A DNA stretch of 51,387 nucleotides from Hydrogenophaga sp. Its GTDB lineage: Bacteria; Pseudomonadota; Gammaproteobacteria; Burkholderiales; Burkholderiaceae_C. A program made the translations under genes and the position numbers. The notes beneath the pieces were generated by a model, which worked only from the letters and a program-made list of their open reading frames with translations, did no database searches and was not told the DNA's origin. Location: NCBI GenBank assembly GCA_018333605.1, contig JAGXSV010000026.1, forward strand, positions 1 to 51,387. The letters run 5' to 3'. Below are positions 27,039 through 36,323 of the stretch, piece by piece (position 1 is the stretch's first letter; every line of letters begins with the position of its first letter).

Positions 27039-29246
27039 TCAGGCCGCGGCCTTGACCTTCAGGCGCCAGGCGTGCAGCAGCGGCTCGGTGTAGCCGCTGG
27101 GCTGGGCCAAGCCTTTGAACACCAGGTCGCAGGCGGCCTGGTAGGCCATGCTGGTGTCGAAGTGGCCGGCCATGGGCTGGTACAGCGGGTCGCCGGCGTT
27201 TTGGCCGTCCACCACCGCGGCCATGCGCTCAAAGGTTTCCTTGATCTGCGCTTCGGTCACCACGCCGTGGTGCAGCCAGTTGGCCATGTGCTGGCTGGAA
27301 ATGCGCAGCGTGGCGCGGTCTTCCATCAGGCCCACGTTGTGGATGTCGGGCACCTTGGAACAGCCCACGCCCTGGTCCACCCAGCGCACCACATAGCCCA
27401 GAATGCCCTGGGCGTTGTTGTCCAGCTCTTGCTGCTTCTCGGCGTCGGTCCAGTTGGGGTTGCTGGTCACGGGAATGGTCAGCAGGCCGGTGAGCAGGTT
27501 GTCGCGCTCGGCGTTGGCGTCGATTTTTTCCAGTTCTTTCTGCACGTCGCTCACCAGCACCTGGTGGTAGTGCAGGGCGTGCAGGGTGGCGCCGGTGGGG
27601 CTGGGCACCCAGGCGGTGTTGGCACCGGCTTTGGGGTGGGCAATTTTTTGCTCCAGCATGGCGGCCATCAGGTCGGGCATGGCCCACATGCCTTTGCCAA
27701 TTTGCGCCTTGCCGCGCAGGCCGCAGCTCAGGCCCACCAGCACGTTGTTGCGCTCATAGGCCTGGATCCAGGCGCTGGCCTTCATGTCGCCCTTGCGCAC
27801 CATGGGGCCGGCGTGCATGGCGGTGTGCATTTCGTCGCCGGTGCGGTCCAGGAAGCCGGTGTTGATGAAGGCCACGCGGCTGGCGGCGGCGGCAATGCAG
27901 GCCTTCAGGTTGACGCTGGTGCGGCGCTCTTCGTCCATGATGCCGAGCTTGACCGTGCTCTCGGGCAGGCCCAGCAGGTGCTCCACGCGGCCGAACAATT
28001 CGGCCGCAAAGCCCACTTCTTTGGGGCCGTGCATTTTGGGCTTGACGATGTAGACCGAGCCGGTGCGGCTGTTGCGGATGGGGCCGCTGGCCAGCTGGCC
28101 GTGGCCTTGCAGGTCGTGCAGGGCGATGGTGGTGGTGACCACCGCGTCCATGATGCCCTCAGGAATCTCTTTGCCCTCAGCGCCCCAGAGGATGGCGGGG
28201 TTGGTCATGAGGTGGCCGACGTTGCGCACGAACAGCAGGCTGCGCCCGTGCAGGCGCACCTCGCCCGAGCCTTCGGGCGCGGTGTAAACGCGGTCGGCGT
28301 TCAGGCCGCGCTTGAAGGTCTTGCCGCCCTTGGCCACGTCCTCGGTCAGGTCGCCCTTCAAGATGCCGAGCCAGTTGCTGTAGGCCAGCAGCTTGTCTTG
28401 CGCGTCCACAGCGGCCACGGAATCTTCCAGGTCGAGGATGGTGGACAGCGCGGCTTCCATCACCAGGTCGGACACACCAGCCGCATCAAGCTGGCCGATG
28501 GGCGTGGCGCGGTTGATGATCAGGTCAAAGTGCAGGCCGTTGTGCAGCATCAGCACGGAAGACGGCGCGGCTGCGGTGCCCTGGTAGCCCACCAGCTGCG
28601 CAGCGTCTTTCAGGCCGGTGGTGGCGCCGCCCTTGAGCGTCACTTGCAACTGGCCGCCCACAATGGCGTAACCGGTGGCATCGGCGTGCGAACCGCTGGC
28701 CAGCGGGGCCGATTGGTCGAGGAACTGGCGGGCGAACGCGATCACTTTGGCGCCGCGCTTCTCGTTGTAGCCCGGGCCTTTTTCGCAGCCGTCAGCTTCT
28801 GAAATCGCATCGGTGCCGTAGAGCGCGTCGTACAGCGAGCCCCAGCGGGCGTTGGCGGCGTTCAGTGCGTAGCGGGCGTTCAAGATCGGCACCACCAGCT
28901 GCGGGCCGGCCTGGATCGCCAGCTCGGCGTCCACGTTGGCGGTGGTGGCTTTCGCGTCCAGCGGCACCGGCACCAGGTAGCCAATGGTTTCCAGGAATTT
29001 GCGGTAGCCGGCCATGTCGGTGATGGGGCCGGGGTTGGCTTGGTGCCAGGTGTCCAGCTCGGTTTGCAGGCGGTCGCGCTCGGCCAGCAGGGCGGCGTTT
29101 TTCGGGGCCAGGTCGGCCACGATGGCGTCAAAGCCTTGCCAGAAGGTGTCGCTGCTCACGCCAGTGCCGGGCAGCACGCGGCTGTTGATGAAGTCAAACA
29201 GTTCGGTGTCGACTTGCAGGCCGTGGATCGTTGTGCGTTGTGTCAT
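27039..29246 (-). CDS. glcB: Malate synthase G
   Basis: Condenses glyoxylate with acetyl-CoA to malate in the glyoxylate and glycolate pathways; cytoplasmic. The 735-residue length is diagnostic of isoform G. The start [20 protein letters not shown] and segments such as [40 protein letters not shown] and [20 protein letters not shown] are conserved. No aceA or glycolate oxidase genes are adjacent, so it stands alone, flanked by repeat elements on both sides. The haloacid dehalogenase gene lies upstream on the same strand. Confidence 0.97.
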   Translation of the reverse strand: MTQRTTIHGLQVDTELFDFINSRVLPGTGVSSDTFWQGFDAIVADLAPKNAALLAERDRLQTELDTWHQANPGPITDMAGYRKFLETIGYLVPVPLDAKATTANVDAELAIQAGPQLVVPILNARYALNAANARWGSLYDALYGTDAISEADGCEKGPGYNEKRGAKVIAFARQFLDQSAPLASGSHADATGYAIVGGQLQVTLKGGATTGLKDAAQLVGYQGTAAAPSSVLMLHNGLHFDLIINRATPIGQLDAAGVSDLVMEAALSTILDLEDSVAAVDAQDKLLAYSNWLGILKGDLTEDVAKGGKTFKRGLNADRVYTAPEGSGEVRLHGRSLLFVRNVGHLMTNPAILWGAEGKEIPEGIMDAVVTTTIALHDLQGHGQLASGPIRNSRTGSVYIVKPKMHGPKEVGFAAELFGRVEHLLGLPESTVKLGIMDEERRTSVNLKACIAAAASRVAFINTGFLDRTGDEMHTAMHAGPMVRKGDMKASAWIQAYERNNVLVGLSCGLRGKAQIGKGMWAMPDLMAAMLEQKIAHPKAGANTAWVPSPTGATLHALHYHQVLVSDVQKELEKIDANAERDNLLTGLLTIPVTSNPNWTDAEKQQELDNNAQGILGYVVRWVDQGVGCSKVPDIHNVGLMEDRATLRISSQHMANWLHHGVVTEAQIKETFERMAAVVDGQNAGDPLYQPMAGHFDTSMAYQAACDLVFKGLAQPSGYTEPLLHAWRLKVKAAA

Positions 29247-29266
29247 CAGATGGCTCCAGGAAAAAA

Positions 29267-29293
29267 GGCTTCGACAGGCTCAGCCCGAAACGG
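29267..29293. repeat. Fragment of a dispersed TTCGACAGGCTCAG-type repeat
   Basis: GCTTCGACAGGCTCAGCCCG followed by AAACGG lies between glcB and the dehalogenase gene. Nearly the same sequence occurs as a dispersed intergenic element in many Gammaproteobacteria and Betaproteobacteria. Only one half of the usual inverted pair is visible here. Confidence 0.55.
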
Positions 29294-29315
29294 TGTTGAA
29301 AAAAAGGAAAGCGGT

Positions 29316-30014
29316 TCAGTCAAAAAAAGCGAGCACATCGCGCAGGCTGTGGCCGGTGCGCGTGGGCTGCGTGCCCAGCTCTTCAAACGGCATGTTCTGG
29401 CGGTTCACCCACAGCGTCTGGTAGCCGTACCAGGTGGCGGCGAGCGCGTCCCAGGCGTTGCTGCTGACAAACACGATCTGGCTGGCCGGCAGGCCCAGGG
29501 CTTTTTCGCCCAGGGCGTAGGCGGCGGGGTGGGTTTTGTACAGGCGCACCGGGTCGGCGCTGATGACGTGGTCGAGCAGGCCGTCCAGCCCGGCACTGCG
29601 CACGGCAATGCCCAGCATGTCGGGGTCGCCGTTGCTCAAAATGCCGGTGGGCAGGCCGCGCGCGCGCAGCGCTTGCAGCACCTCGCGGTTTTCCGGGAAC
29701 GCGCTCAGGCTGCGGTACTGGTTGAGCAACTGGGCGGCGCGGGCTTCAAAGGCGGTCCAGTCTTGCCGCGCGGCCGGTGCCACCACCTTGATGGCATACG
29801 CCAGCGCGCTTTGCGTGAGCGCCCAAAACGGCTGGTAGTGCGCGCCGTGGTTGCTGGTGGTCACCAGGCGGGTGTATTCAATCTGTTTGTCGCGCCACAG
29901 CGTGCTCAGGCGCTGCCCCTGGCCGGGGAACAGTTGCTCGGCCAGCAGCGCCACGCTGTACACATCGAACAGCGTGCCGTAGGCATCAAACAAAACAGCG
30001 CGGGATTTTTCCAT
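29316..30014 (-). CDS. Haloacid dehalogenase, type II
   Basis: 232-residue HAD-superfamily hydrolase of the L-2-haloacid dehalogenase group. The nucleophile is Asp10 in LFDAYGTLFD. Motif II is ILSNGDPDML, the motif III lysine is in LYKTHPAAYALG, and VSSNAWDALAA supplies the last motif. These match dehalogenases rather than generic HAD phosphatases. Physiological substrate is not certain, since many such proteins show dehalogenase signatures without known halogenated growth substrates. It precedes glcB on the same strand. Confidence 0.88.
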   Translation of the reverse strand: MEKSRAVLFDAYGTLFDVYSVALLAEQLFPGQGQRLSTLWRDKQIEYTRLVTTSNHGAHYQPFWALTQSALAYAIKVVAPAARQDWTAFEARAAQLLNQYRSLSAFPENREVLQALRARGLPTGILSNGDPDMLGIAVRSAGLDGLLDHVISADPVRLYKTHPAAYALGEKALGLPASQIVFVSSNAWDALAATWYGYQTLWVNRQNMPFEELGTQPTRTGHSLRDVLAFFD

Positions 30015-30057
30015 GGCTGAACTTTATTCGATACCAGATGGGGCATTGATTCGGTAG

Positions 30058-30079
30058 AAAGTCATTTGTCTGTGACTTT
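30058..30079. promoter_or_regulatory. Dyad-symmetric operator candidate
   Basis: A perfect inverted repeat AAAGTCA - 8 bases - TGACTTT in the 236-bp region between the divergent dehalogenase and CoA-transferase genes. The spacing puts the half-sites about 1.5 helical turns apart. It is AT-rich relative to its surroundings. It could bind the LysR regulator encoded at 32483, or form an mRNA hairpin. Confidence 0.45.
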
Positions 30080-30250
30080 TATGAATGCAATGTTAGGGCT
30101 GGCTCGGTGCCACGGTGTGCGCCACGCGCCGTGCCGGGGCCACCGGTCGCGCCAAGGTTTACAGTGCGCGGCTGGCCCACCCCTGCTTTTTCGCCGCGCG
30201 CCATCAGCGCCGCTGGCGTGTGCAGGCCGGGCCATTTGACGAACGACACC

Positions 30251-31477
30251 ATGCACATCCCAGCCACGCCATCCACCGAAAACCCGTCCACCGCCCCGCA
30301 GCCGCTCAAAGGCCTGCGTGTGGTTGAGTTCACCCACATGGTCATGGGGCCTACTTGCGGCATGGTGTTGGCCGACATGGGGGCCGAGGTGATCAAGGTC
30401 GAGCCCATTGAGGGCGACCGCACGCGCCACCTGCTGGGCTCGGGTGCGGGCTTCTTCCCCATGTTCAACCGCAACAAAAAGAGCATCGCGATCAACCTGC
30501 ACGCGCCCGAGGGCGCCGAGGTGGCACGCAAGCTTGCAGCCAGTGCCGACGTGGTGGCCGAGAACTTCAAGCCCGGCACCATGAACAAGTACGGGCTTGA
30601 CTACGCATCGCTTGCGCAGGTGAACTCGCGCTGCATTTACGTCAGCCACAAGGGCTTTTTGCCCGGCCCCTACGACCACCGCACCGCGCTCGACGAGGTG
30701 GTGCAGATGATGGGCGGCCTGGCCTACATGACCGGGCGCCCCGGCGACCCGCTGCGTGCGGGCACCAGCGTCAACGACATCATGGGCGGCATGTTTGGCG
30801 CGATAGGGGCCTTGGGCGCGCTCATCCAGCGCGGCATCACGGGCAAAGGGCAGGAAGTGCAGAGCGCGCTGTTTGAAAACAATGTGTTCCTCGTGGGCCA
30901 GCACATGCTCCAGTACGCCATCACCGGCCAGGCTGCTGCGCCCATGCCCGAGCGCATTTCGGCCTGGGCGGTGTATGACGTGTTCACCGTGAAAGACGGC
31001 GAGCAGATTTTTCTGGCGGCGGTGAGCGACGCGCAGTGGATCACCTTCTGTGACGCACTGGGTTTTGCCGACCTCAAAGTCGACCCGCTGTACATCAACA
31101 ACAACGCCCGCGTGGCCCTGCGCCCGCAACTGTTGCCGGTGCTGCGCGAGCGTCTGGCGGCCTGGAGTGCGGCCGATCTGACCGCCCTTTTTGAAAAGGT
31201 GGGTCTGCCGTTTGCGCCCATTCGCAAGCCCGAAGAGCTGTTTGACGACGAACACCTGTTGGCCACCGGCGGCCTGGCCGACATCACCCTGCCCGACGGC
31301 GCCCGCGCCGGCGAGACCGCCAAGACCACGCTGTTTCCTTTCACCATGGACGGCCACCGCCTGGGCGTGCGCCTGCAGCCGCCCACCAAGGGCCAGCACA
31401 CCACCGAGCTGCTGCAGGGGCTGGGTTATGCCGATGCCGAGATCGAGCGCCTGCGCGCCATCACCGCCGTTTCATGA
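30251..31477 (+). CDS. Family III CoA-transferase (CaiB/BaiF)
   Basis: 408-residue enzyme that moves CoA between carboxylic acids. The N-terminal LKGLRVVEFTHMVMGPTCGM and ADMGAEVIKVEPIEGDRTRH are family hallmarks. Asp148 in HRTALDEVVQMMGG corresponds to the catalytic aspartate that forms the acyl anhydride. ATG 30251 fits the usual start; the frame is open further upstream without a plausible N-terminus. It overlaps the lyase gene by four bases. Together they would activate and then cleave a branched or hydroxylated dicarboxylic acid. Confidence 0.92.
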   Translation: MHIPATPSTENPSTAPQPLKGLRVVEFTHMVMGPTCGMVLADMGAEVIKVEPIEGDRTRHLLGSGAGFFPMFNRNKKSIAINLHAPEGAEVARKLAASADVVAENFKPGTMNKYGLDYASLAQVNSRCIYVSHKGFLPGPYDHRTALDEVVQMMGGLAYMTGRPGDPLRAGTSVNDIMGGMFGAIGALGALIQRGITGKGQEVQSALFENNVFLVGQHMLQYAITGQAAAPMPERISAWAVYDVFTVKDGEQIFLAAVSDAQWITFCDALGFADLKVDPLYINNNARVALRPQLLPVLRERLAAWSAADLTALFEKVGLPFAPIRKPEELFDDEHLLATGGLADITLPDGARAGETAKTTLFPFTMDGHRLGVRLQPPTKGQHTTELLQGLGYADAEIERLRAITAVS

Positions 31478-32433
31478 ACACCATGACCCCTGCGCCCCAG
31501 GTTCACATCAGCGAAGTCGGCCCGCGCGACGGCTTGCAGTCCGTCAAAGCCACCATGCCCACGGCCGACAAGTGCCGCTGGATCAGCGCGCTGGCGGCAG
31601 CGGGTTTGCGCGAGATCGAGGTCGGCTCGTTTGTGCCCGCGCAGTTGCTGCCGCAAATGGCCGACGTGGCCGACGTGGTGCGCCACGCGCTGGGTCTGCC
31701 CGGCTTGACGGTGATGGCGCTGGTGCCCAACCGGCGCGGCGCACAGGCCGCGCTGGCCGCCGGCGTGCACAAGCTCACCCTGCCCGTGTCGGCCAGCGAG
31801 GCGCATTCGCTGGCCAACGTGCGCAAGACCCGCGATCAGATGGTGGCGGAACTGCGCGAAGTGATCGCGCTGCGCAACGCCGTGGCGCCCGGCGTGCCGG
31901 TGGAGGTGGGCCTGTCTACCGCCTTTGGCTGCACGCTGCAAGGCGCCGTGCCGGAAGACGACGTGATCGCGCTGGCCGTGGCCTGCGTGCAGGCGGGGGT
32001 GGACGAAGTGGGCTTGTCCGACACCACCGGCATGGCGAACCCGGCGCAAGTCAAGCGCCTGTTCACCCGCCTGCGCGCCGAGCTGGGTGGCCACGCGGGT
32101 GCGGCCCACATGCACAACACGCGCGGCCTCGGCCTGGCCAACTGCCTGGCCGCTTTTGATGTGGGCGTGCGCAGTTTCGACAGTTCGCTCGGTGGCCTGG
32201 GCGGTTGCCCCTACGCACCCGGTGCCAGTGGCAACGTGGTCACCGAAGACTTGGTCTTCATGTTCGAAGCCATGGGCGTGTCCACTGGCATCGACATCCC
32301 GCTGCTCATTGCTGCACGCGCGCCGCTGATGGCGGGCTTGCCCGGCGAACCGGTCTACGGCATGACGCCCGAAGCCGGCCTGCCCAAGGGGTGGGTGCAC
32401 GCCCCATTGCGCGACTCAAACGGAATCAATTGA
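31474..32433 (+). CDS. Hydroxymethylglutaryl-CoA lyase-like protein
   Basis: 319-residue HMGL-type TIM-barrel lyase. Motifs are VGPRDGLQS with the base and metal residues, GLSDTTGMA, metal-binding HMHNTRGLGLAN, and the catalytic-cysteine loop GGLGGCPYAPGASGNV. True HMG-CoA lyases serve leucine breakdown. No other leucine-degradation genes are nearby, and the coupled CoA-transferase suggests a related acyl-CoA such as citramalyl-CoA or another 3-hydroxyacyl-CoA. Start ATG overlaps the transferase stop. Confidence 0.9.
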   Translation: MNTMTPAPQVHISEVGPRDGLQSVKATMPTADKCRWISALAAAGLREIEVGSFVPAQLLPQMADVADVVRHALGLPGLTVMALVPNRRGAQAALAAGVHKLTLPVSASEAHSLANVRKTRDQMVAELREVIALRNAVAPGVPVEVGLSTAFGCTLQGAVPEDDVIALAVACVQAGVDEVGLSDTTGMANPAQVKRLFTRLRAELGGHAGAAHMHNTRGLGLANCLAAFDVGVRSFDSSLGGLGGCPYAPGASGNVVTEDLVFMFEAMGVSTGIDIPLLIAARAPLMAGLPGEPVYGMTPEAGLPKGWVHAPLRDSNGIN

Positions 32434-32482
32434 GGCGTTGAACGTGTTGATTTGAGACCGGGGCTGGGGTAATCTGCCCGCC

Positions 32483-33415
32483 ATGGACAAGCTCAAACAG
32501 CTCGAAACCTTTGCTTCCGTGGCCACCCGCGGCAGTCTCACCGCCGCCGCCCGGGCCGAAGGCGTGGCCCCGGCCATCATTGGCCGCCGGCTCGATGCGC
32601 TCGAATCGCGCCTGGGCGTCAAGCTCATGGTGCGCACCACCCGGCGCATCACGCTCACCCACGAGGGCAGTGCGTTTCTGGAAGACTGCCAGCGCCTGCT
32701 GGCCGACCTGGCCAACGCCGAGGCCAGTGTGAGCGCGGGCGGCGTGAAAGCCAGTGGCCACCTGCGCCTGACCGCACCGGCCGGCTTTGGCCGCCGCCAT
32801 GTGGCGCCGCTGGTGCCGCGCTTTCGCGAGCTGCACCCTGAGGTGACGATTTCGTTGAACCTGAGCGACCGCGTGGTGGACGTGGCCGGCGAGGCCTACG
32901 ACTGCGCCGTGCGCGTGGGCGACCTGCCCGACTCGTCGCTGGTGAGCGTGCGCCTGGCCGACAACCGCCGCCTGTGTGTGGCGGCGCCGCGCTACCTGCA
33001 GCACCACGGGCGGCCGCAGGTGCCGGCCGATCTGGCCCGCTTTGACTGCCTCACGCTCAGCAGCGACGCCTCACAAACGCGCGGCTGGGCTTTTGCCATG
33101 CCGGCAGCCGAAGGCGGTGCCAGCGAGCTGGTGCACCTGCGCCCTGGCGGCCCGCTCGACTGTTCGGACGGCCAGGTGCTTCACGCGTGGTGTGTGGCCG
33201 GTTACGGCATTGCCTGGCGCAGCACCTGGGAGGTGGAATCCGACATCGCCGCTGGCCGCCTGGTGACCGTGCTCGACGACTACGCCGCACCACCCAACGG
33301 CATTTACGCCCTGTTTCCGCAGCGCAAACACCTGGCGCTGCGGGTGCGGTTGTGGATCGACTTTCTGAAGCACCATTATGGGCAGGCGGATTTCTGGGCG
33401 GGGGCGGGGCGGTGA
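32483..33415 (+). CDS. LysR-family transcriptional regulator
   Basis: 310 residues: an N-terminal winged helix (LETFASVATRGSLTAAARAE, then IIGRRLDALESRLGVKLMVR) and a C-terminal periplasmic-binding-like effector domain. It lies 49 bases downstream of the lyase gene on the same strand. This is a common arrangement for the regulator of a CoA-transferase/lyase pair, though LysR genes are more often divergent. Effector unknown. Confidence 0.9.
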   Translation: MDKLKQLETFASVATRGSLTAAARAEGVAPAIIGRRLDALESRLGVKLMVRTTRRITLTHEGSAFLEDCQRLLADLANAEASVSAGGVKASGHLRLTAPAGFGRRHVAPLVPRFRELHPEVTISLNLSDRVVDVAGEAYDCAVRVGDLPDSSLVSVRLADNRRLCVAAPRYLQHHGRPQVPADLARFDCLTLSSDASQTRGWAFAMPAAEGGASELVHLRPGGPLDCSDGQVLHAWCVAGYGIAWRSTWEVESDIAAGRLVTVLDDYAAPPNGIYALFPQRKHLALRVRLWIDFLKHHYGQADFWAGAGR

Positions 33416-33595
33416 ACGTATGGCGTGTAGCCGGCACACCGTGCATACGACGAATGACCGGTGCGACAGGCGCTCTTCATGGCCTGGATGACGTTATTTC
33501 CGGTCAGCTCACGAGCCACTGGGTCCCGATCGAGAGGAGCACAATGGCAGGGCTTGGTCGTTTCAGGCCGGTCCACATCACCAAGGAGGCCTGAC

Positions 33596-34048
33596 ATGCA
33601 GGCAATCGACATCCCCACCGCACGTCGCCGTTTTCTCTGGGCCGGTGCAGCCGGTGCAGCCGCCCTGCTGGCGGGCTGTTCCATGCCGGGATCGATGCCC
33701 GGTGTCAGCCGGGCACCGGACAACCCCGCTTCACGTGCCTACCGGCGCACCGTCGCCAGCCACCTCTACGCCCGCAACAGCGAGCGCATCTACAAGGGTA
33801 CGTTGCCTGCGATGCTGTACGCCGTCGGGGTGTTGCAGGTGAACATCGACCGCCGCGGCCAGGTGGCGTCCACCCGGTGGCTGCGTGCGCCCAGCCATGC
33901 GCCGGAAGTGGTGACGGAGATCGAGCGCCTTGTGCGCCGCTCGGCACCCTACCCCGCGCCGGGTGCGCCCGTGACCTACACCGACACCTGGCTGTGGGAT
34001 CAGAGCGGGCGGTTCCAGCTCGACACGCTGACTGAAGGTCAGCGCTGA
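33596..34048 (+). CDS. Putative lipoprotein with TonB-C-terminal-like domain
   Basis: 150 residues. The N-terminus combines a twin-arginine-like ARRRFLWAG with a lipobox LLAGC (Cys25), so the product is probably exported and lipidated. The rest (YAVGVLQVNIDRRGQVASTR, and VVTEIERLVRRSAPYPAPGA) resembles the C-terminal domain of TonB-type energy transducers. AAGGAGG lies about 8 bases before ATG 33596. Longer in-frame starts would hide the signal peptide. Partner unknown. Confidence 0.75.
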   Translation: MQAIDIPTARRRFLWAGAAGAAALLAGCSMPGSMPGVSRAPDNPASRAYRRTVASHLYARNSERIYKGTLPAMLYAVGVLQVNIDRRGQVASTRWLRAPSHAPEVVTEIERLVRRSAPYPAPGAPVTYTDTWLWDQSGRFQLDTLTEGQR

Positions 34049-34288
34049 TTCAGCCTAGAAGCGGCAGTTGAGCGCGCTCTTTCCGCTGAAAAAGCCCATG
34101 AACATGGACGATTTTGATCGCGGTGGCGCTCGCCTTGCGGGTGACGGCGCTACAGACCCGTTTGAGCCGCCAGGCCGTGCGCTGGCCGCGTTGCTCCTTC
34201 TTGCTGGCAGTAGACAGCGGCGTCGTCGCGCCTTGCCAGCACACGGCCTGACAGCCCACTCGGGCCTGTCCAACTGCCGTTTCCAGGC

Positions 34289-35257
34289 TCAGCTGCGTCT
34301 GGCCGCGCGTGGAGCGGCTGGCGCGGCGGGAACCAGGGTGGCGCCGGGCCAGGCCTTGTCGCGGCAGAGTTCACCCACCAGACCCACCACCAGCTGGGCG
34401 ACCGCCTGCGAGGCCGCCGACAGGGGGATGTGTGGGGAGGCACACAGCGCAAGCACCCGCTCCAGCGGTGGGGCCCCGACCGGGGTGGCCTGCAGCAGGC
34501 CGGCGTCGATCTCGGCCTTGAGCGGCATCATCGGCAGCAGGGTCTGCCCCAGCCCTGCCAGCAGCGAGGTGCGCAGGATGCTGATGGAGCTGATGTCGGT
34601 CACCTGCTGAGGCGGTGCCAGGCCAGCGCGCTGCGCGGCCGCTTCAATGAGCGGGCGCACGCCGTGCGGGCTGGCCGGCAGGATCAGCGGCTGCGACAGC
34701 GCCTGCCGCAGCGTGATACGTGCCGCCCGCCGTGGCGTCTGCACCGCAGGGCCGATCAGGTACATGCGCTCGCGCAGCAGTGGTGTCCAAGTGAATGCCG
34801 ACAGTGTGCCGTCATCGAACAGCACGGCGAGCTGGATCTGGCCGGCGCGCAGCTGGGTGGCGAGGTTGCCGGTGAGTTCTTCGGTGAGCTCCAGCTGCAC
34901 CCGGGGCAGCTGCCGTCGAACCTCGCGCAGCAGCGGCAGGGCCATTGCACTGGAAACGCTGTGCGGGATGCCGAAAACCACCTTGCCGGCGGGCCCCTCG
35001 GTGCTGCTGCGGGCGCTGAGCACCGCCTCTTCGGTCTGCCGCAAAATCGACACCGCGTGCGGGAAGAAGCGCTGGCCGGCCTCGGTCAGCGCCACGCCGC
35101 GGCGCGAACGGTGGAACAGGTCGGTGCCCAACTCCTGTTCCAGTTGGGCCATCTGGTGGCTCAGGGCAGACTGTGCCACGAACACCCGCTCCGCAGCCCG
35201 GGAGAAGCTGCCGCTCTCGGCGATGGCGAGGAAGTACTTCAGTTGCCGCAGTTCCAT
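34289..35257 (-). CDS. LysR-family regulator (NAC-like)
   Basis: 322 residues from ATG 35257, giving MELRQLKYFLAIAESGSFSR, the standard LysR N-terminus. An upstream in-frame start at 35305 would add 16 residues. The helix-turn-helix is followed by an effector domain with GKVVFGIPHSVSSAMALPLL, resembling nitrogen-assimilation-control-type regulators. The C-terminal 30 residues are an Ala/Pro/Arg-rich extension. It is downstream of davA on the same strand, with a 238-bp gap that probably holds its own promoter. A link to lysine catabolism is possible but not shown. Confidence 0.88.
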   Translation of the reverse strand: MELRQLKYFLAIAESGSFSRAAERVFVAQSALSHQMAQLEQELGTDLFHRSRRGVALTEAGQRFFPHAVSILRQTEEAVLSARSSTEGPAGKVVFGIPHSVSSAMALPLLREVRRQLPRVQLELTEELTGNLATQLRAGQIQLAVLFDDGTLSAFTWTPLLRERMYLIGPAVQTPRRAARITLRQALSQPLILPASPHGVRPLIEAAAQRAGLAPPQQVTDISSISILRTSLLAGLGQTLLPMMPLKAEIDAGLLQATPVGAPPLERVLALCASPHIPLSAASQAVAQLVVGLVGELCRDKAWPGATLVPAAPAAPRAARRS

Positions 35258-35495
35258 GGGTCTGGGTGAGGCTTGGTGTGGTTGAACAAATCGATCTGTT
35301 TTCAAGATGGATGGTCGTCAATTATGTATTGGACAGAAAGCAGCGCGGCGGCTCCAATACCTCCACCAACCCTGTCAACGATCGTTCCAGGCCACCCGCC
35401 CGGAATTCCCAGCCTACCCGGCAACCGATCGCGTCCGGCGCACGTCTTACCGGAGGTGCCCCATGTTGGACCAGCCCGATCGGTGCTGGTGGCCT

Positions 35496-36299
35496 TCAGC
35501 CTGCCGTGAGCGGACCGTAGAGGGCGCCACGCCGCCAGGGCAGCTGCGACTGGCCTCGGCTTCGCTGTCGCAGCGCGGGGTCGAGCGTGGCCAGCAGCAG
35601 GGCGCCGCCGGCGCCAGCGCGGGCCAGCAGATGACCATCCGGGCTCAGCACACAACTCTGGCCGTTGTAGGTGGTGCGGTCCTCAAAGCCGCAGGCATTG
35701 GCGTAGGCGAGGTAGACGCTGTTCTCCAGCGCACGGGCGGGCAGCAGGATGCGCTGCACGTCGTCAAACGGTTCCATGTTGGCCGTGGGCACGAGCACCG
35801 CGCCCACCCCCTGCAACGCGAGCCCGCGCACGGCTTCGGGAAATTCCACGTCGTAGCAAATGAGCAGGCCCAGTTGCCAGCCGCGCCAGGTGAAGACCTG
35901 CGATGCGGTGTCGCCCGCGCTGAACTGCGCGCGGTCCATGTCGCCAAACAAATGGGTCTTGCGGGTGTTCATCAACCGCACGCCTTCCGGGTCGATGGCC
36001 TGTGCCGCGTTGAAGGGCTTGCCGTGCGGGTTGTGTTCGGAGTAGCCGTAGACGATGGCGATGCCGTGGCGCTGGGCGATGGCGGCCACGGCATGCGCCA
36101 GCGGGCCATCGCACGGCTGTGCAAGCGCCGCCACGCGCTCGGGGCCGATGGCGTAGCCGGTGAGCGCCATCTCGGGGGTGATGAGCAGGTCAGCCCCCTG
36201 CGCGCGGGCCTGTGCAGCGGTGGCGTCCAGCCGTTGCAGCGCGTCGGCGGTGGAGCCCGCATAGGGCGTTTGCCAGAGGGCGAGAGTCAGGGTTTGCAT
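35496..36299 (-). CDS. davA: 5-aminovaleramidase (delta-aminovaleramidase), nitrilase superfamily
   Basis: 267-residue carbon-nitrogen hydrolase. The catalytic triad is visible: Glu43 (TPEMALTGY), Lys114 (TRKTHLFGD) and Cys148 (LICYDVEFPE). The motif order and GYSEHNPHGKPFNAAQ region resemble Pseudomonas DavA, which hydrolyses 5-aminopentanamide to 5-aminovalerate. Its position directly downstream of davB (24-base gap, same strand) makes this much more likely than a generic amidase. Product would feed glutarate metabolism or be excreted. Confidence 0.85.
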   Translation of the reverse strand: MQTLTLALWQTPYAGSTADALQRLDATAAQARAQGADLLITPEMALTGYAIGPERVAALAQPCDGPLAHAVAAIAQRHGIAIVYGYSEHNPHGKPFNAAQAIDPEGVRLMNTRKTHLFGDMDRAQFSAGDTASQVFTWRGWQLGLLICYDVEFPEAVRGLALQGVGAVLVPTANMEPFDDVQRILLPARALENSVYLAYANACGFEDRTTYNGQSCVLSPDGHLLARAGAGGALLLATLDPALRQRSRGQSQLPWRRGALYGPLTAG

Positions 36300-36323
36300 G
36301 CTGCGATCTTGGGCCCGAAATCG

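Noticed and set aside
34049..34288. Small minus-strand frames (about 70 codons) between the lipoprotein and the LysR gene
   Set aside because: Two overlapping frames compete and neither has a ribosome site or a recognisable fold. The region is probably intergenic.
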